Part shown: positions 1 through 10,288 of the stretch, in pieces
Layout: each line of letters starts with the position of its first letter
Position numbering within the stretch: the first letter of the stretch is position 1
NCBI RefSeq assembly: GCF_018063565.1
Contig: NZ_JAGPBB010000044.1
Span: forward strand, 1 to 34,034
Direction of reading: 5' to 3'
DNA length: 34,034 nucleotides
Origin: Rhodoferax sp.
Lineage (GTDB): Bacteria; Pseudomonadota; Gammaproteobacteria; Burkholderiales; Burkholderiaceae_C
Translations under genes and position numbers: made by a program
Notes under the pieces: model-generated
Database searches by the model: none
Seen by the model: the letters and a program-made list of their open reading frames with translations, nothing else
Told to the model about the DNA's origin: nothing

Positions 1-883
<883 letters not shown>

Positions 884-1054
884 TTAAACAAAAACACACT
901 CGTTGAGTCCGCCGGGCTGCAGTTAGCGTGCGGCAGGTTGGCTGACCCATCAGGGGGGACTAGCGTTCAATGCTGACATTTTACTTGCAGGTCTGACGAG
1001 CACCCTTGCGGCGGATCAAAAAACCGTGACCACTTCCATAGGCCAAGAAGCTAC

Positions 1055-1082
1055 TTAATATATAGCTTAGATCACTAGTCAA
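1055..1082 (-). promoter_or_regulatory. Candidate sigma-70 promoter for gap
   Basis: On the minus strand, TTGACT (1082-1077) is followed by a 16-bp spacer and TATTAA (1060-1055). The stretch is strikingly AT-rich for this genome. It would give a leader of about 180 nt before the gap ATG at 868. The boxes are seen directly; their use as a promoter is inferred. The rest of 869-1104 shows no convincing terminator for the upstream gene. Confidence 0.4.
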
Positions 1083-1104
1083 ACATGCGCCAGGAACACA
1101 TTTG

Positions 1105-3615
1105 TTATGGAATCCGGGTCCAAGACGGGTCAGGCTTCCAGCGGGCGGCCCAGGCTGGCAGGTCTTGTGCCGGCATCGGCCGGGCAATGCCATAACCCTG
1201 CGCCAGATAGCAGCCGAGCTTGAGCAGTTGCACTCCGTGCTCCACGGTTTCCACACCCTCGGCAATCACCGTTCGCTGGAATGCCTTGGCCAGCCCGATG
1301 ACCCCTTCGAGAATCGCCAGATCGTCGGCATTGATCAGCATGTCGCGTACAAAGCTCTGATCCATCTTGAGCGTGCTGACCGGCAGACGCTTCAGGTAGG
1401 TGAGCGACGAGTACCCGGTACCAAAATCATCCAGGGCAAACTCCACACCCATGTCGGAGCATTGCTTGATCACCTGCGACACACCGGCAATGTCTTCGAG
1501 CGCACTGGTCTCCAGCACTTCGAGCTCCAGGTTGGACGGATTCACCTCGGGGTGGCGCGCCAGGATCTGGCCCAAGCGAGCGGCAAAGTCCATTTGTTGC
1601 AACTGGCGCGCGCCCACATTCACGCTGACACTCACATCAAACCCCTGTGCCCGCCAGTTTTCGATCTGCTGCAGTGCGGTCTCAATGACCCATTCACCCA
1701 CTTCAACTGCCAACGGGTGGTCCTCCACCGTGGGCAGGAAGGAGCCGGGCATTTGCATACCCAGCTCTGGGTGCTGCCAGCGCAGCAGTGCTTCGACACC
1801 CATCACCTTGCCGGTTTGCATATTGACTTTGGGCTGGTAGTGCAACAACAGTTCATTGCCCAGCAGCGCCTGGCGAATGCGCTTCAGGCTCTCATGGTGG
1901 CTGCGCAGACCACTGTCTTGCGCGGTATCGAACAGGTGAAAGCGGTTTTTGCCGGCCAGTTTGGCCTGGTACATGGCCTGGTCAGCCTGGCGCAGCAACT
2001 GCTCGGCATCAATGTCGAGGCTTTGCGGGTAAAAGGTCACACCCAGGCTGGCCGACACCTTGAGTGACACGTTCAGCAATTGCACCGGTTGTGCGGCCGC
2101 TTCGAGCAGTCGATTGAGCAGTGGCAGACTCGCTGCGGTGTTCTCCATGTCCAGCAGCACCGCGACAAACTCGTCTCCGCCAATACGCGCCAAGGTGTCG
2201 CCTTCGCGCAGCGTCTGCTTCATGCGCCGCGCCACCGTCATCAGCAGCAGATCACCTGCTTCATGCCCATGACTGTCGTTGATCACCTTGAAACCATCCA
2301 GATCCAGAAAGATCACCGCCAGTTGCTGGCCACGCCGTTGCGCCTGATTCATGCCCTGGCGCAGCCGGTCCGCCAGCAAGACGCGGTTCGGTAAACCTGT
2401 CAGCACATCGTAATGGGCAATGTGGTCCAGCTCCCGCTGGTGCTCTTTCATCGCGGTGATATCAGAGAACAGCGCCACGTAATTTTGCGGTTCACCCTGC
2501 GCGTTCAACACGGTGGAAATGGCGAGCATCTCCGCATAGACCTCGCCGCTCTTGCGCCGGTTCCAGATCTCACCGTACCAGTGTCCCTTGCTGACCAGCT
2601 GCTCCCACATCAGCTGATAGAACTCCTTGTTCTGATGGCCGGAACTCAAGAGGCGCGTGTGCTGACCGATCACCTCATCGCGGCTGTAGCCCGTGATGCG
2701 GGTGAAGGCATCGTTGACGTCGACAATGGTGCCGTCCAGTTCGGTGATCGAGATGCCCTCGCGGGCACTGGCAAACACACCGGCAGCAAGCTGCAGCTTG
2801 GCTTCGGCCTGTTTGCGCGCACTGATATCGGTCTTCACCGCGACGTAATGGGTCACCGTCCCGGTGCTGTCCTTGACCGGCGCAATTTGACAATCTTCCC
2901 AATAGACCTCGCCCGATTTGCGCCTGTTGACCAGCTCACCTTTCCAGGCCCTGCCAGCAGTCACCTGCGCCCACATCTGTACATATACACTGCCCGGCGT
3001 CAGGCCGGACTGCAACAGGCGCGGGTTCTGCCCGATCACTTCAGCCGCACGGTACCCAGTGACGGTGGTGAAATGTGGGTTGACGTATTCAATGCGGGCG
3101 TCCAGATCGGTGATCACCACAGAAGCGGCACTTTGCTCGATCGCCACGGTCAGCCGTTTCAGGCTGGCCTGGGTCCGCATGTGGTTGGCAACTTCGGTGA
3201 TCAGCTGGTCGCGCTGGGCCATCACCTCGCGGCGCAACTGCTCACGCTCCACCAGATTGCGGATGCGCTGGCGTGCGGTTTCGACCTGGATCGGCTTGGT
3301 AATGTAGTCGGCGGCACCGAGTTCAAGGCCTTTCACCTCGGCGTCCAGTTCGTGCAGCGCGGTGACAAAAACAACCGGTATCTCGCTCAGCGTGGGTTCT
3401 GCCTTGAGGCGTCGGCAGGTTTCAAAGCCGTCCATGCCGGGCATCATGATGTCAAGCAGGATCAGGTCAGGTGGGTCCTGCAAGGCAAGCTGGATGCCCA
3501 TCGGTCCGGAAGTTGCCAGCTGCAGGTCAAACTCGGACTTCAACGCCGCCCCCAGGGTCAGCAGATTGACCGGGGTGTCGTCAATGGCCAGTACTTTGGG
3601 CTTGGGGGCATCCAT
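1105..3615 (-). CDS. Response regulator with PAS-PAS-GGDEF-EAL (dual c-di-GMP enzyme)
   Basis: An 836-residue cytosolic protein with no membrane segment. Domains in order: receiver (about 5-120; acidic pair D12/D13, phospho-acceptor D55 in LILLDIMMPGMDG, K107); PAS (about 155-265); PAS (about 278-388); GGDEF (about 395-560) with intact GGDEF at 479-483 and an RxxD inhibitory site (470-473); EAL (about 575-825) with EALLR at 608-612, DDFGTGYSS at 729-737 and AEGVET at 785-790. Both catalytic motif sets look intact, so it could both make and degrade c-di-GMP, with phosphorylation of the receiver setting the balance. It starts 15 bp after the hybrid kinase gene stops, which makes that kinase its likely phosphodonor by context. 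The ribosome site is weak, suggesting translational coupling. The family call is firm; the net activity is unknown. Confidence 0.93.
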   Translation of the reverse strand: MDAPKPKVLAIDDTPVNLLTLGAALKSEFDLQLATSGPMGIQLALQDPPDLILLDIMMPGMDGFETCRRLKAEPTLSEIPVVFVTALHELDAEVKGLELGAADYITKPIQVETARQRIRNLVEREQLRREVMAQRDQLITEVANHMRTQASLKRLTVAIEQSAASVVITDLDARIEYVNPHFTTVTGYRAAEVIGQNPRLLQSGLTPGSVYVQMWAQVTAGRAWKGELVNRRKSGEVYWEDCQIAPVKDSTGTVTHYVAVKTDISARKQAEAKLQLAAGVFASAREGISITELDGTIVDVNDAFTRITGYSRDEVIGQHTRLLSSGHQNKEFYQLMWEQLVSKGHWYGEIWNRRKSGEVYAEMLAISTVLNAQGEPQNYVALFSDITAMKEHQRELDHIAHYDVLTGLPNRVLLADRLRQGMNQAQRRGQQLAVIFLDLDGFKVINDSHGHEAGDLLLMTVARRMKQTLREGDTLARIGGDEFVAVLLDMENTAASLPLLNRLLEAAAQPVQLLNVSLKVSASLGVTFYPQSLDIDAEQLLRQADQAMYQAKLAGKNRFHLFDTAQDSGLRSHHESLKRIRQALLGNELLLHYQPKVNMQTGKVMGVEALLRWQHPELGMQMPGSFLPTVEDHPLAVEVGEWVIETALQQIENWRAQGFDVSVSVNVGARQLQQMDFAARLGQILARHPEVNPSNLELEVLETSALEDIAGVSQVIKQCSDMGVEFALDDFGTGYSSLTYLKRLPVSTLKMDQSFVRDMLINADDLAILEGVIGLAKAFQRTVIAEGVETVEHGVQLLKLGCYLAQGYGIARPMPAQDLPAWAARWKPDPSWTRIP

Positions 3616-3630
3616 GATGCGTTCAGCTTA

Positions 3631-6600
3631 TCAGACTTCGGGCCAGATCGACACCGACTGCAGCAAAGTCAGTGCATCTTCAAAACGCAAGGCCTTCACC
3701 AATGGTGCCGCTTCACCCAGGACCGCCGCCAGCGTCGACCGCGCCGCCGCTTGCTGCAGTGCCTCAAACTGCTCGATGGCATCGTATTTGTGCAACGCCA
3801 ACAGGGCCCGGGTATGGTCGAGCATGCCTTGGAGGTGCGGCGAGTCCTGCAGTTCGGCCCCACGCGGCGGGACCTCCGACCGATGACCGGCTTCGACGCT
3901 GACCACCAGCCATTTGGCCAGGGCTTGCCGCAGTGCCTCCAGTCCGATCGGTTTGGTCAAAAAATCATCCATGCCAACCGACAGGCAATGCAGGCGGTCG
4001 TCTTCAAAGGCGTCGGCTGTCAGCGCAATCACGGGAACCCGCTTGCGCCCGGTGCTCTGCTCGTGCTGCCGAATGCTCAGCGTCGCGGTATAGCCGTCCA
4101 TCACCGGCATGTGCAGGTCCATCAGCACCAGATCCGGCAAATCACCCTGCGCCAGCGCCGCGACCGCCTGCGCGCCGTCACCCACCACAACCACACTCAG
4201 CCCCAGGGTGCCCAGCAAGCCCTCGATCACCATGCAATTCACCGGATTGTCCTCAGCCACCAGAATGGTTCCGGCAAACTGCTGGCTCGAGGCGCTCGCG
4301 CTGGCCGCCGGGTTGAGCGCCGGGACCAACTCGCCCACCGGCAGTGGCTGCGACGGCGCCACTTCGGCACCAACCCGAAACCAAAATCTGGCACCCTGGC
4401 CCGGCTCACTTTCGACACCCACAGTGCCGCCAAACAGGCTGGCCAGACGGCTGACGATCGACAAGCCCAGGCCGGAGCCACCATATTCGCGGGTGGTGGA
4501 ACTGTCAGCCTGGGAAAACGCCTCAAACAATTGCAACTGTTTGTCGTGGGCAATGCCGATACCGGTGTCGGTGACCGCGAACTCAAGCTCCGCCTTGCTG
4601 TCCACACGGTCGAGTTCAGTGGCTTCGATCCGGACCTGCCCTTGGCTGGTGAACTTGATGGCATTGCCAATCAGATTGGACAGCATCTGCCGCAGTCGGT
4701 AAGCATCGGTCAGATAACGTGCGCCCGACTGCCCCAGCCACTGCTGCTCCAGCAGCAAACCCTTGTTTTTTGCAGCGCCGGAAAACAGGGCCACGGTTTC
4801 CTGCAACAACTCGGCGGGTGACACCGCTGCACAGTCCAGTTCCATGCGCCCGGCCTCGATTTTGGACAAATCGAGAATATCGTTGAGCAAAGCCAGCAGC
4901 GACTGTCCGGAACTGAGCACAGTCCGCGCGTACTCCTGTCGGTCACGCTCGCTCAGGCCGATCTGGTTCAGCAACTGCGCCATTCCCAAAATGCCGTTCA
5001 TCGGTGTGCGTATTTCATGCGACATGGTGGCCAGAAAGCGGCTTTTGGCAATGTTGGCCGCTTGCGCCTCCTCGGTGGCACGAACCAGGTCAGTGATGTC
5101 AATGCGGTAGCCCACTGAGCAGCCGTCGGGCAACCGTCGCTCAATGACGCGCAGAATCCGGCCATCCGACAGGCGTTGCAACATGGAGCGGTCAGCGCCC
5201 TGATGCAAGGCCACACGTTGCGCTACCCAGGTGTCCACCTGGCCCGCTGCATCGGGGTACTGTCCGCGCTGGGCACCGATGCGCACAATGTCCTCAAAAC
5301 GTGCGCCAGGCGAAATCACATCCGAGGCCAGCGCGTAAAGTCGACGGTACTTCTCATTGCAGTACAACAAGCGGTCGTCTGCATCGAAGATCACAAAGGC
5401 CTCGTCAATGGAGTCGATGGCACCACGCAACAGTTGCATGTTCTGCATCGCCTGACCCTGTGCACGCTGGCGCTCGGTGATATCGCTGAAGGTGGTGACA
5501 AAGCCACCGCCAGGCATCGGGGCAGAACGGATATCGAGCACAGTTCCGTTGGGACGCGTGCGCTCGTACTGAAGTGCCAGCCCCTGGCGGATCTGTGACA
5601 GGCGCTCCGCCATAATTTCACGCTGATCGCCCGAACCAAACTCACCCAGTGCGATCTGGAACTGCAAAATGCGCTCAAAACTGACGGGTGTTGGCTGAAA
5701 CAAGTGGTCTGGCAAATCCAGTCCACTTTGGTAGAGCCCATTCTTGGCGATCAGGTTCAGATCCTGGTCAAAAGCGCACAAGGCGACCGGAATGCTGTCC
5801 AGAATGCCCTGCAACAAGGTGTTGTTGCGTTGCAGCGCCTCCTGGGCGGCACGACGTTCGGTGATGTCGCTGACCACAGCAATGAACTGCTGTATACGTC
5901 CGGCCCCATTGCGGCACAAGGTAATGGACTCGTCGACGTAATACAGATGACCGGCCTTGTGGCGATTCACCAACTCACCTTGCCAGGCCCCCTTGTCAAG
6001 CACATCGCGCCACAAGCTGGCAAAGAAGCGCTGATCGTGCCGTCCTGATGACAACATCCTGGGGTTATGCCCGAGCAGCTCCGCCGCGCTATAGCCGGTG
6101 ATACGGCACAGCGCCGGGTTGACCTCGACCATGACACCCGCTGCATTGGTGATCATGATGCCGTCGTAGGACTGAGTGAGCACCGCCGTGGCACGCCGCA
6201 TATCGGTATCACGTTGATAGCGCAACATGGCGTAGCGCAAGGCCTTGTGCAGATACTTGGCCTCACCACCCTTGCTCAGATAGTCTTCAGCACCGGACTG
6301 GATGGCCGCCTGGTTGGCGGCCAGATCATCGAGCCCGGTGAGCACGATGACAGGGGCGTCAATCAGCGCGCGGCACATCTGCACCGTCTCAACCCCCCGC
6401 GAATCCGGCAAATTCAGGTCCAGTAACACCACGTCGGGCTGGAATCGCCCCGCCTGGACCAGTTGGCGCGCCTGTGCCATGGACTGCGCCACATGCACTT
6501 CATAACGCTCAGCAGTGTCTTGCGACAACTGCAGGCGAATCAGGCCAATGTCGCCGGGTTCGTCTTCGATCAGCAGTACCACCTTGGCCATGGCCTGGTG

Positions 6601-6642
6601 TTGCCCGTGACCGCTCAACTCTGAAAATTTGCCTGCGCTCAT
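3631..6642 (-). CDS. Hybrid sensor histidine kinase (REC-PAS-PAS-PAS-HisKA-HATPase-REC)
   Basis: A 1003-residue soluble hybrid kinase. Receiver 1 is at about 19-140 (D75 in VVLLDLNLPD). Three PAS-type segments follow (about 150-265, 272-392, 402-520). The HisKA domain has phospho-acceptor H542 in FLATMSHEIRTPMNG. The HATPase has N-box N660, DTGIGI and GGSGLGLSIV. Receiver 2 is at about 792-910 (D842 in LVLMDLHMP). The last roughly 90 residues are helical and Hpt-like in position but lack an obvious HxxKG phosphotransfer His. The start at 6642 overlaps the upstream stop as ATGA (6639-6642). An internal ATG at 6591 (MAKVVLLIEDEP) sits right at the receiver and is an alternative start. It lies between the HDOD kinase and the GGDEF-EAL gene in a likely operon. 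The signal sensed is unknown. Confidence 0.92.
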   Translation of the reverse strand: MSAGKFSELSGHGQHQAMAKVVLLIEDEPGDIGLIRLQLSQDTAERYEVHVAQSMAQARQLVQAGRFQPDVVLLDLNLPDSRGVETVQMCRALIDAPVIVLTGLDDLAANQAAIQSGAEDYLSKGGEAKYLHKALRYAMLRYQRDTDMRRATAVLTQSYDGIMITNAAGVMVEVNPALCRITGYSAAELLGHNPRMLSSGRHDQRFFASLWRDVLDKGAWQGELVNRHKAGHLYYVDESITLCRNGAGRIQQFIAVVSDITERRAAQEALQRNNTLLQGILDSIPVALCAFDQDLNLIAKNGLYQSGLDLPDHLFQPTPVSFERILQFQIALGEFGSGDQREIMAERLSQIRQGLALQYERTRPNGTVLDIRSAPMPGGGFVTTFSDITERQRAQGQAMQNMQLLRGAIDSIDEAFVIFDADDRLLYCNEKYRRLYALASDVISPGARFEDIVRIGAQRGQYPDAAGQVDTWVAQRVALHQGADRSMLQRLSDGRILRVIERRLPDGCSVGYRIDITDLVRATEEAQAANIAKSRFLATMSHEIRTPMNGILGMAQLLNQIGLSERDRQEYARTVLSSGQSLLALLNDILDLSKIEAGRMELDCAAVSPAELLQETVALFSGAAKNKGLLLEQQWLGQSGARYLTDAYRLRQMLSNLIGNAIKFTSQGQVRIEATELDRVDSKAELEFAVTDTGIGIAHDKQLQLFEAFSQADSSTTREYGGSGLGLSIVSRLASLFGGTVGVESEPGQGARFWFRVGAEVAPSQPLPVGELVPALNPAASASASSQQFAGTILVAEDNPVNCMVIEGLLGTLGLSVVVVGDGAQAVAALAQGDLPDLVLMDLHMPVMDGYTATLSIRQHEQSTGRKRVPVIALTADAFEDDRLHCLSVGMDDFLTKPIGLEALRQALAKWLVVSVEAGHRSEVPPRGAELQDSPHLQGMLDHTRALLALHKYDAIEQFEALQQAAARSTLAAVLGEAAPLVKALRFEDALTLLQSVSIWPEV

Positions 6643-8801
6643 GATCTTGTCGCGTCGACCTCGGCGCCTGGCAGACGCTGTGGCAGTTCAAAGCCAAAAA
6701 GGCTTCCCTTGCCCTCCCCGGCGGATTCGGCCCAGATGCGTCCGCCCTGATGCTCAGCGATCTTGCGGCACAGGGCCAGGCCAATACCGGTACCCTCAAA
6801 CGCCGTGCGTGGCTGCAGGCGTGAAAAGACCTGAAACAAACGACCCGATTGCGACGGTGCAAACCCAATGCCGTTGTCTGCCACACAGAAACGCCAGACA
6901 CCAGGCTCTGCGTGACTGGTGAGGCGGATGTCGGGTGTACGTTGCGCATCGCGAAACTTCAAGGCATTGGACAGCAGGTTTTGCACCAACCGCAGTGTCT
7001 GCAGCGGGCTGACCAGCACCATGGGCCAGTCTCCCAGGCATTGCACTTGTGCTCCGGTTTCACGAATGCCGGGTTGCAGGAATTGCAGCGCCTGCTCAAC
7101 CATGCCCCGGCTCTCGACCCAGCGGGTCGGTTCGCCCTGGCGTCCGATCCGTGAATAGTCGAGCAGACCCAACATCATGGCGTCCATGTGACGCGCACCA
7201 TCCAACGCAAAATCGAAGTAGGCACGTTGTTGCACGCCAAGATGTGGTGCCAGGTCTTTTTCCAGCAGTTGCAGATAGCTGCTGATCATGCGCAGGGGCT
7301 GACGCAGGTCATGTGAGATGGTGTAGCTGAACTGCTCCAGTTCAGCATTGGAACGCAACAGTTCGGTCTCGATGTGTTTGCGCTGGGTGATGTCCATGTG
7401 GGTGCCCACCACCCGCAGCGGTGCCCCATCGGGGGCGCGTTCCACCACTTTGGCACGATCCATCACCCAGATCCAGCTGCCATTTTTATGGCGCAAGCGA
7501 TGCTCGTTCTCGTAGCCCGGCGTCTGCCCCTTGAAATGCTGCTGCATGTCGTGGATCACCCGATCACGGTCGTCCGGGTGTACCAGTTGCCGCCAGCTGT
7601 CCATATGGGGCACGATTTCCCTGGACCGATAACCCAGGATGTTGCACCAGCGCTCATTGAGCACCACGGCACCGCTGGGTACATGCCAGTCCCAAGAGCC
7701 CAACTCAGCACCCTGAAGCGCCAACTCCATGCGTTGTTCGTTGGCAAGGTCGCGCTGGCGTGCCTCTTCGATGCGTTGATTCAGCCGGGCAAACTCTGCC
7801 GCAAAAGCCGCATGAGCCGATGGCTCCCCAGAGCCGGGAGCTGCGGCTGAATCCATTGTGGGTGTCTGAATTGACGCCACGGGTGCCAACTTGGCCAGCT
7901 CGGCAAAGGGAGGGAGTGTCGTCGCGTCAACCTGCAGCAGCCGGCTCCAGTCAGCCCAGTCCGCCACGGAGGCATCACACAGGGTCAACAATTCGGCAGG
8001 CTCAATGCCCTGCTCTGCACCCAATGTCAGCAAATCCTGAACCCAGGTCTGGCGGCTGTCGGCTGGGGTCAAACAAATGGTCGCCACCAGGCTACCCAGA
8101 CGCAATAACCACACCAGCAAACTGAGGCGTGAATGCGTGCCAGAAGCGGGGGCATCATCCGACTCAAACAACATCGCCGGTTCAACCAAAGCTTCAGGAA
8201 ACCCCCAGTCGAGCAGCATCTCCGCGGTCAACTCAGCGTGGTCAAAGTCATACCTTTCACGCTCCAGGGCCAACTGACGCGCCATGTGCCCCCCCCCAGA
8301 CAAACGCACCGCGCCATAGGTCTTCGGAAACAGGCCCGCCAGCCCGAGTTCGCCCACATGGGACAGCAGGCCCAGCGTGAACGCCTCATCGGCCTGGACC
8401 ACCCGCACCCGACCCGAAACATGGCGCATGGCCACGGCACAGGCCAGAGCGCGCGACCAGAAAGCGTCGTAATCAAAACCGGGGCAACTGTGCACCTGGC
8501 GCTGCCCCATCAGCGAGACCGCCAGCGTCAGCCCACGGACGGCGTTTTGCCCAAGAATGCTGATGGCATCACGGATCGCCAAAATCGGGCGCGTGCCTGC
8601 AAACTGGCAGCTGTTGGCCAGCTTGATCAGGCGGGCCACCAAGGCTGGATCGGCTTCGACGGCATGGGCAAGTTCTGCGGCCGTGGAATTGTCCTTCTGT
8701 GTCAGGCGCAGCACAGCCAGCGCCGCGCCTTTGGGCGATGGCAACAAGCCCGAAGTTTTGAGGGAGGCAAAGCGTGACTTCAGGACCGGATTGGATCGCA
8801 T
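6639..8801 (-). CDS. HDOD-PAS-histidine kinase fusion
   Basis: A 720-residue soluble protein. An N-terminal HDOD domain (about 10-210) has the typical helical pattern and AIRDAISILGQNAVRGL. A linker of lower complexity follows (about 290-350). Next comes a PAS fold with PAC (about 355-478; GYRSREIVPH, LVHPDDRDRV), then a phytochrome-like HisKA with H497 in FSYTISHDLRQPLRM. The HATPase has NLLSNALKF (N612), DNGIGF and GTGIGLALC. HDOD domains are usually protein-interaction modules in signalling and chemotaxis-linked proteins. Joined to a kinase here, it may gate kinase activity; that is inference. There is no receiver of its own, so its phosphate probably goes to one of the receivers encoded just downstream, which are translationally coupled by the ATGA overlap. 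Confidence 0.9.
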   Translation of the reverse strand: MRSNPVLKSRFASLKTSGLLPSPKGAALAVLRLTQKDNSTAAELAHAVEADPALVARLIKLANSCQFAGTRPILAIRDAISILGQNAVRGLTLAVSLMGQRQVHSCPGFDYDAFWSRALACAVAMRHVSGRVRVVQADEAFTLGLLSHVGELGLAGLFPKTYGAVRLSGGGHMARQLALERERYDFDHAELTAEMLLDWGFPEALVEPAMLFESDDAPASGTHSRLSLLVWLLRLGSLVATICLTPADSRQTWVQDLLTLGAEQGIEPAELLTLCDASVADWADWSRLLQVDATTLPPFAELAKLAPVASIQTPTMDSAAAPGSGEPSAHAAFAAEFARLNQRIEEARQRDLANEQRMELALQGAELGSWDWHVPSGAVVLNERWCNILGYRSREIVPHMDSWRQLVHPDDRDRVIHDMQQHFKGQTPGYENEHRLRHKNGSWIWVMDRAKVVERAPDGAPLRVVGTHMDITQRKHIETELLRSNAELEQFSYTISHDLRQPLRMISSYLQLLEKDLAPHLGVQQRAYFDFALDGARHMDAMMLGLLDYSRIGRQGEPTRWVESRGMVEQALQFLQPGIRETGAQVQCLGDWPMVLVSPLQTLRLVQNLLSNALKFRDAQRTPDIRLTSHAEPGVWRFCVADNGIGFAPSQSGRLFQVFSRLQPRTAFEGTGIGLALCRKIAEHQGGRIWAESAGEGKGSLFGFELPQRLPGAEVDATRS

Positions 8802-8844
8802 ATCAAACTCAATCGCTGGGTGTTAAGGGCCACAAACGCTGCGC

Positions 8845-10182
8845 TCACTGCGGATGACGCCGCTCGGACTGGGTTGGGCTCGGCTGCTCGGGTGCCGCCG
8901 CAAGGACTTCGGCGGTGCCAAGCTCAACACAATTGCGACCGGCGGCCTTGGCGCGGTAGAGGGCAGCGTCGGCTGCGATGAACAAGGTTTCAATGTTCTG
9001 CCCATGTTCGGGAAAACAGGCAACACCAAAACTGCAGGTCATGCGTGACAGGGGAGCCACGTCGGACCACTCGATTTGTTCAAACTTGCATCGCAACTTT
9101 TCTGCCAGTTTGGCCAGATCAGCAAGGGGGGTGTCGGCACAGACCAGCAAAAACTCCTCGCCACCCCAACGAAACAGGTAGTCGGTAGCGCGTATTTCTG
9201 ACTCAATGACCTTGGCCAGATGCCTGAGAACGCGGTCACCTACGGCATGCCCAAACTCGTCGTTGACACGTTTGAAATGGTCCAGATCGAAAAAACACAG
9301 ACCCAATGGAATCTGCAAACGGCGGCAAAGCTCGATTTGCCGCGCCAGCACCTTGTCGCACTCACGGCGATTGAGCAGACCCGTCAGCGGGTCGTGCGAG
9401 GCCATGTTCTGCAGTTGCAACTCGGTGTTCTTGCGATTGGTGATGTTCTGCACCATCCCCACCATACGGGTCGGGACCCCCTGAGCGCTGCGTTCACAGA
9501 CCCGGCCACGGTCACACACCCAAAGGTAATGACCGTTGCGATTGCGCAGGCGGTACTCGGCCACGTAGCGCTCGCGCTTGTCGCCAATATGCTCTTGCAG
9601 GATGTTTTGCACCCAATGAGCATCGTCGGGATGGATGTTGGCGCTCCAGGTGTCAAGCGTCGGCCGCATTTCGCTCGGGCCGTAACCGAGCATCCGTTCG
9701 AGCTGCGGGCTGAAAAACACCTCGTTGGTCTTCAGGTTCCAGTCCCATAGGCCGTCTGAGGCTTCGGTGAGGGCATAGCGCAGCTGCGTGTCCCGATTGT
9801 GCAGATCACGCTCAATGGCCAGACGCTGGCTGATGTCGCGGGCAATCGACAAAAAATACTCACAGCCCTGATGAAAAAAGGCCCTGGTGTTGACTTCAAC
9901 TGGCACCTCGGCACCGGTTTTGTGGCGGTGTTGCCCAATGAAGACAAAACTGTCTGTGGCACGGATGGCCTGCGCAATGCTGACCCACTGGTCCATGCCG
10001 ATCACGTCCTTTTGCAAACTCAATACCGAATGGTTGAGTACCTCGTCACGCATCATACCCAGCTGGGTCAGGGCGGCGGCGTTGCAATCCAGGATATTGG
10101 AACTCTCCGGATCGATCAGAAATACGCCGTCCGGCAGGTGTTGAAATAAAGCCGCACAAAGCGGTCCGGGCAACGATGTCAT
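8845..10182 (-). CDS. PAS-PAS-GGDEF diguanylate cyclase
   Basis: A 445-residue soluble protein. PAS 1 covers about 8-120 and PAS 2 with PAC about 130-255 (NIHPDDAHWVQ). The GGDEF domain covers about 262-420 with GGEEF at 340-344. An RxxD inhibitory site (R331 to D334) precedes it by five residues, the usual spacing for product inhibition. It should condense two GTP to c-di-GMP. I chose the ATG at 10182 because AAGGAG lies 4-5 nt upstream; the frame stays open farther upstream but that extension has no domain content. It is the first gene of the four-gene signalling cluster, 43 bp ahead of the HDOD kinase. No clear promoter was recognised in 10183-10288. Confidence 0.92.
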   Translation of the reverse strand: MTSLPGPLCAALFQHLPDGVFLIDPESSNILDCNAAALTQLGMMRDEVLNHSVLSLQKDVIGMDQWVSIAQAIRATDSFVFIGQHRHKTGAEVPVEVNTRAFFHQGCEYFLSIARDISQRLAIERDLHNRDTQLRYALTEASDGLWDWNLKTNEVFFSPQLERMLGYGPSEMRPTLDTWSANIHPDDAHWVQNILQEHIGDKRERYVAEYRLRNRNGHYLWVCDRGRVCERSAQGVPTRMVGMVQNITNRKNTELQLQNMASHDPLTGLLNRRECDKVLARQIELCRRLQIPLGLCFFDLDHFKRVNDEFGHAVGDRVLRHLAKVIESEIRATDYLFRWGGEEFLLVCADTPLADLAKLAEKLRCKFEQIEWSDVAPLSRMTCSFGVACFPEHGQNIETLFIAADAALYRAKAAGRNCVELGTAEVLAAAPEQPSPTQSERRHPQ

Positions 10183-10288
10183 GCTACTCCTTGCATTTTG
10201 CCTGTGCCAGACAAACGGCACGCCGACGATCCCCGAGATTACAACCGATCTTGCTGCAAGGCACCGCACGCACCGTGCGACTGCTGGC

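Noticed and set aside
2413-4821. An 802-codon open frame on the plus strand opposite the two signalling genes.
   Set aside because: It is the antisense shadow of GC-rich coding DNA. The minus-strand frames hold complete GGDEF, EAL, HisKA and receiver motifs, while this one has no domain content.
10183-10288. CGCAC/GTGCG hairpin near 10262-10280 as a terminator for the BMP transporter operon.
   Set aside because: The stem is about 5 bp with no T-run, too weak to call.
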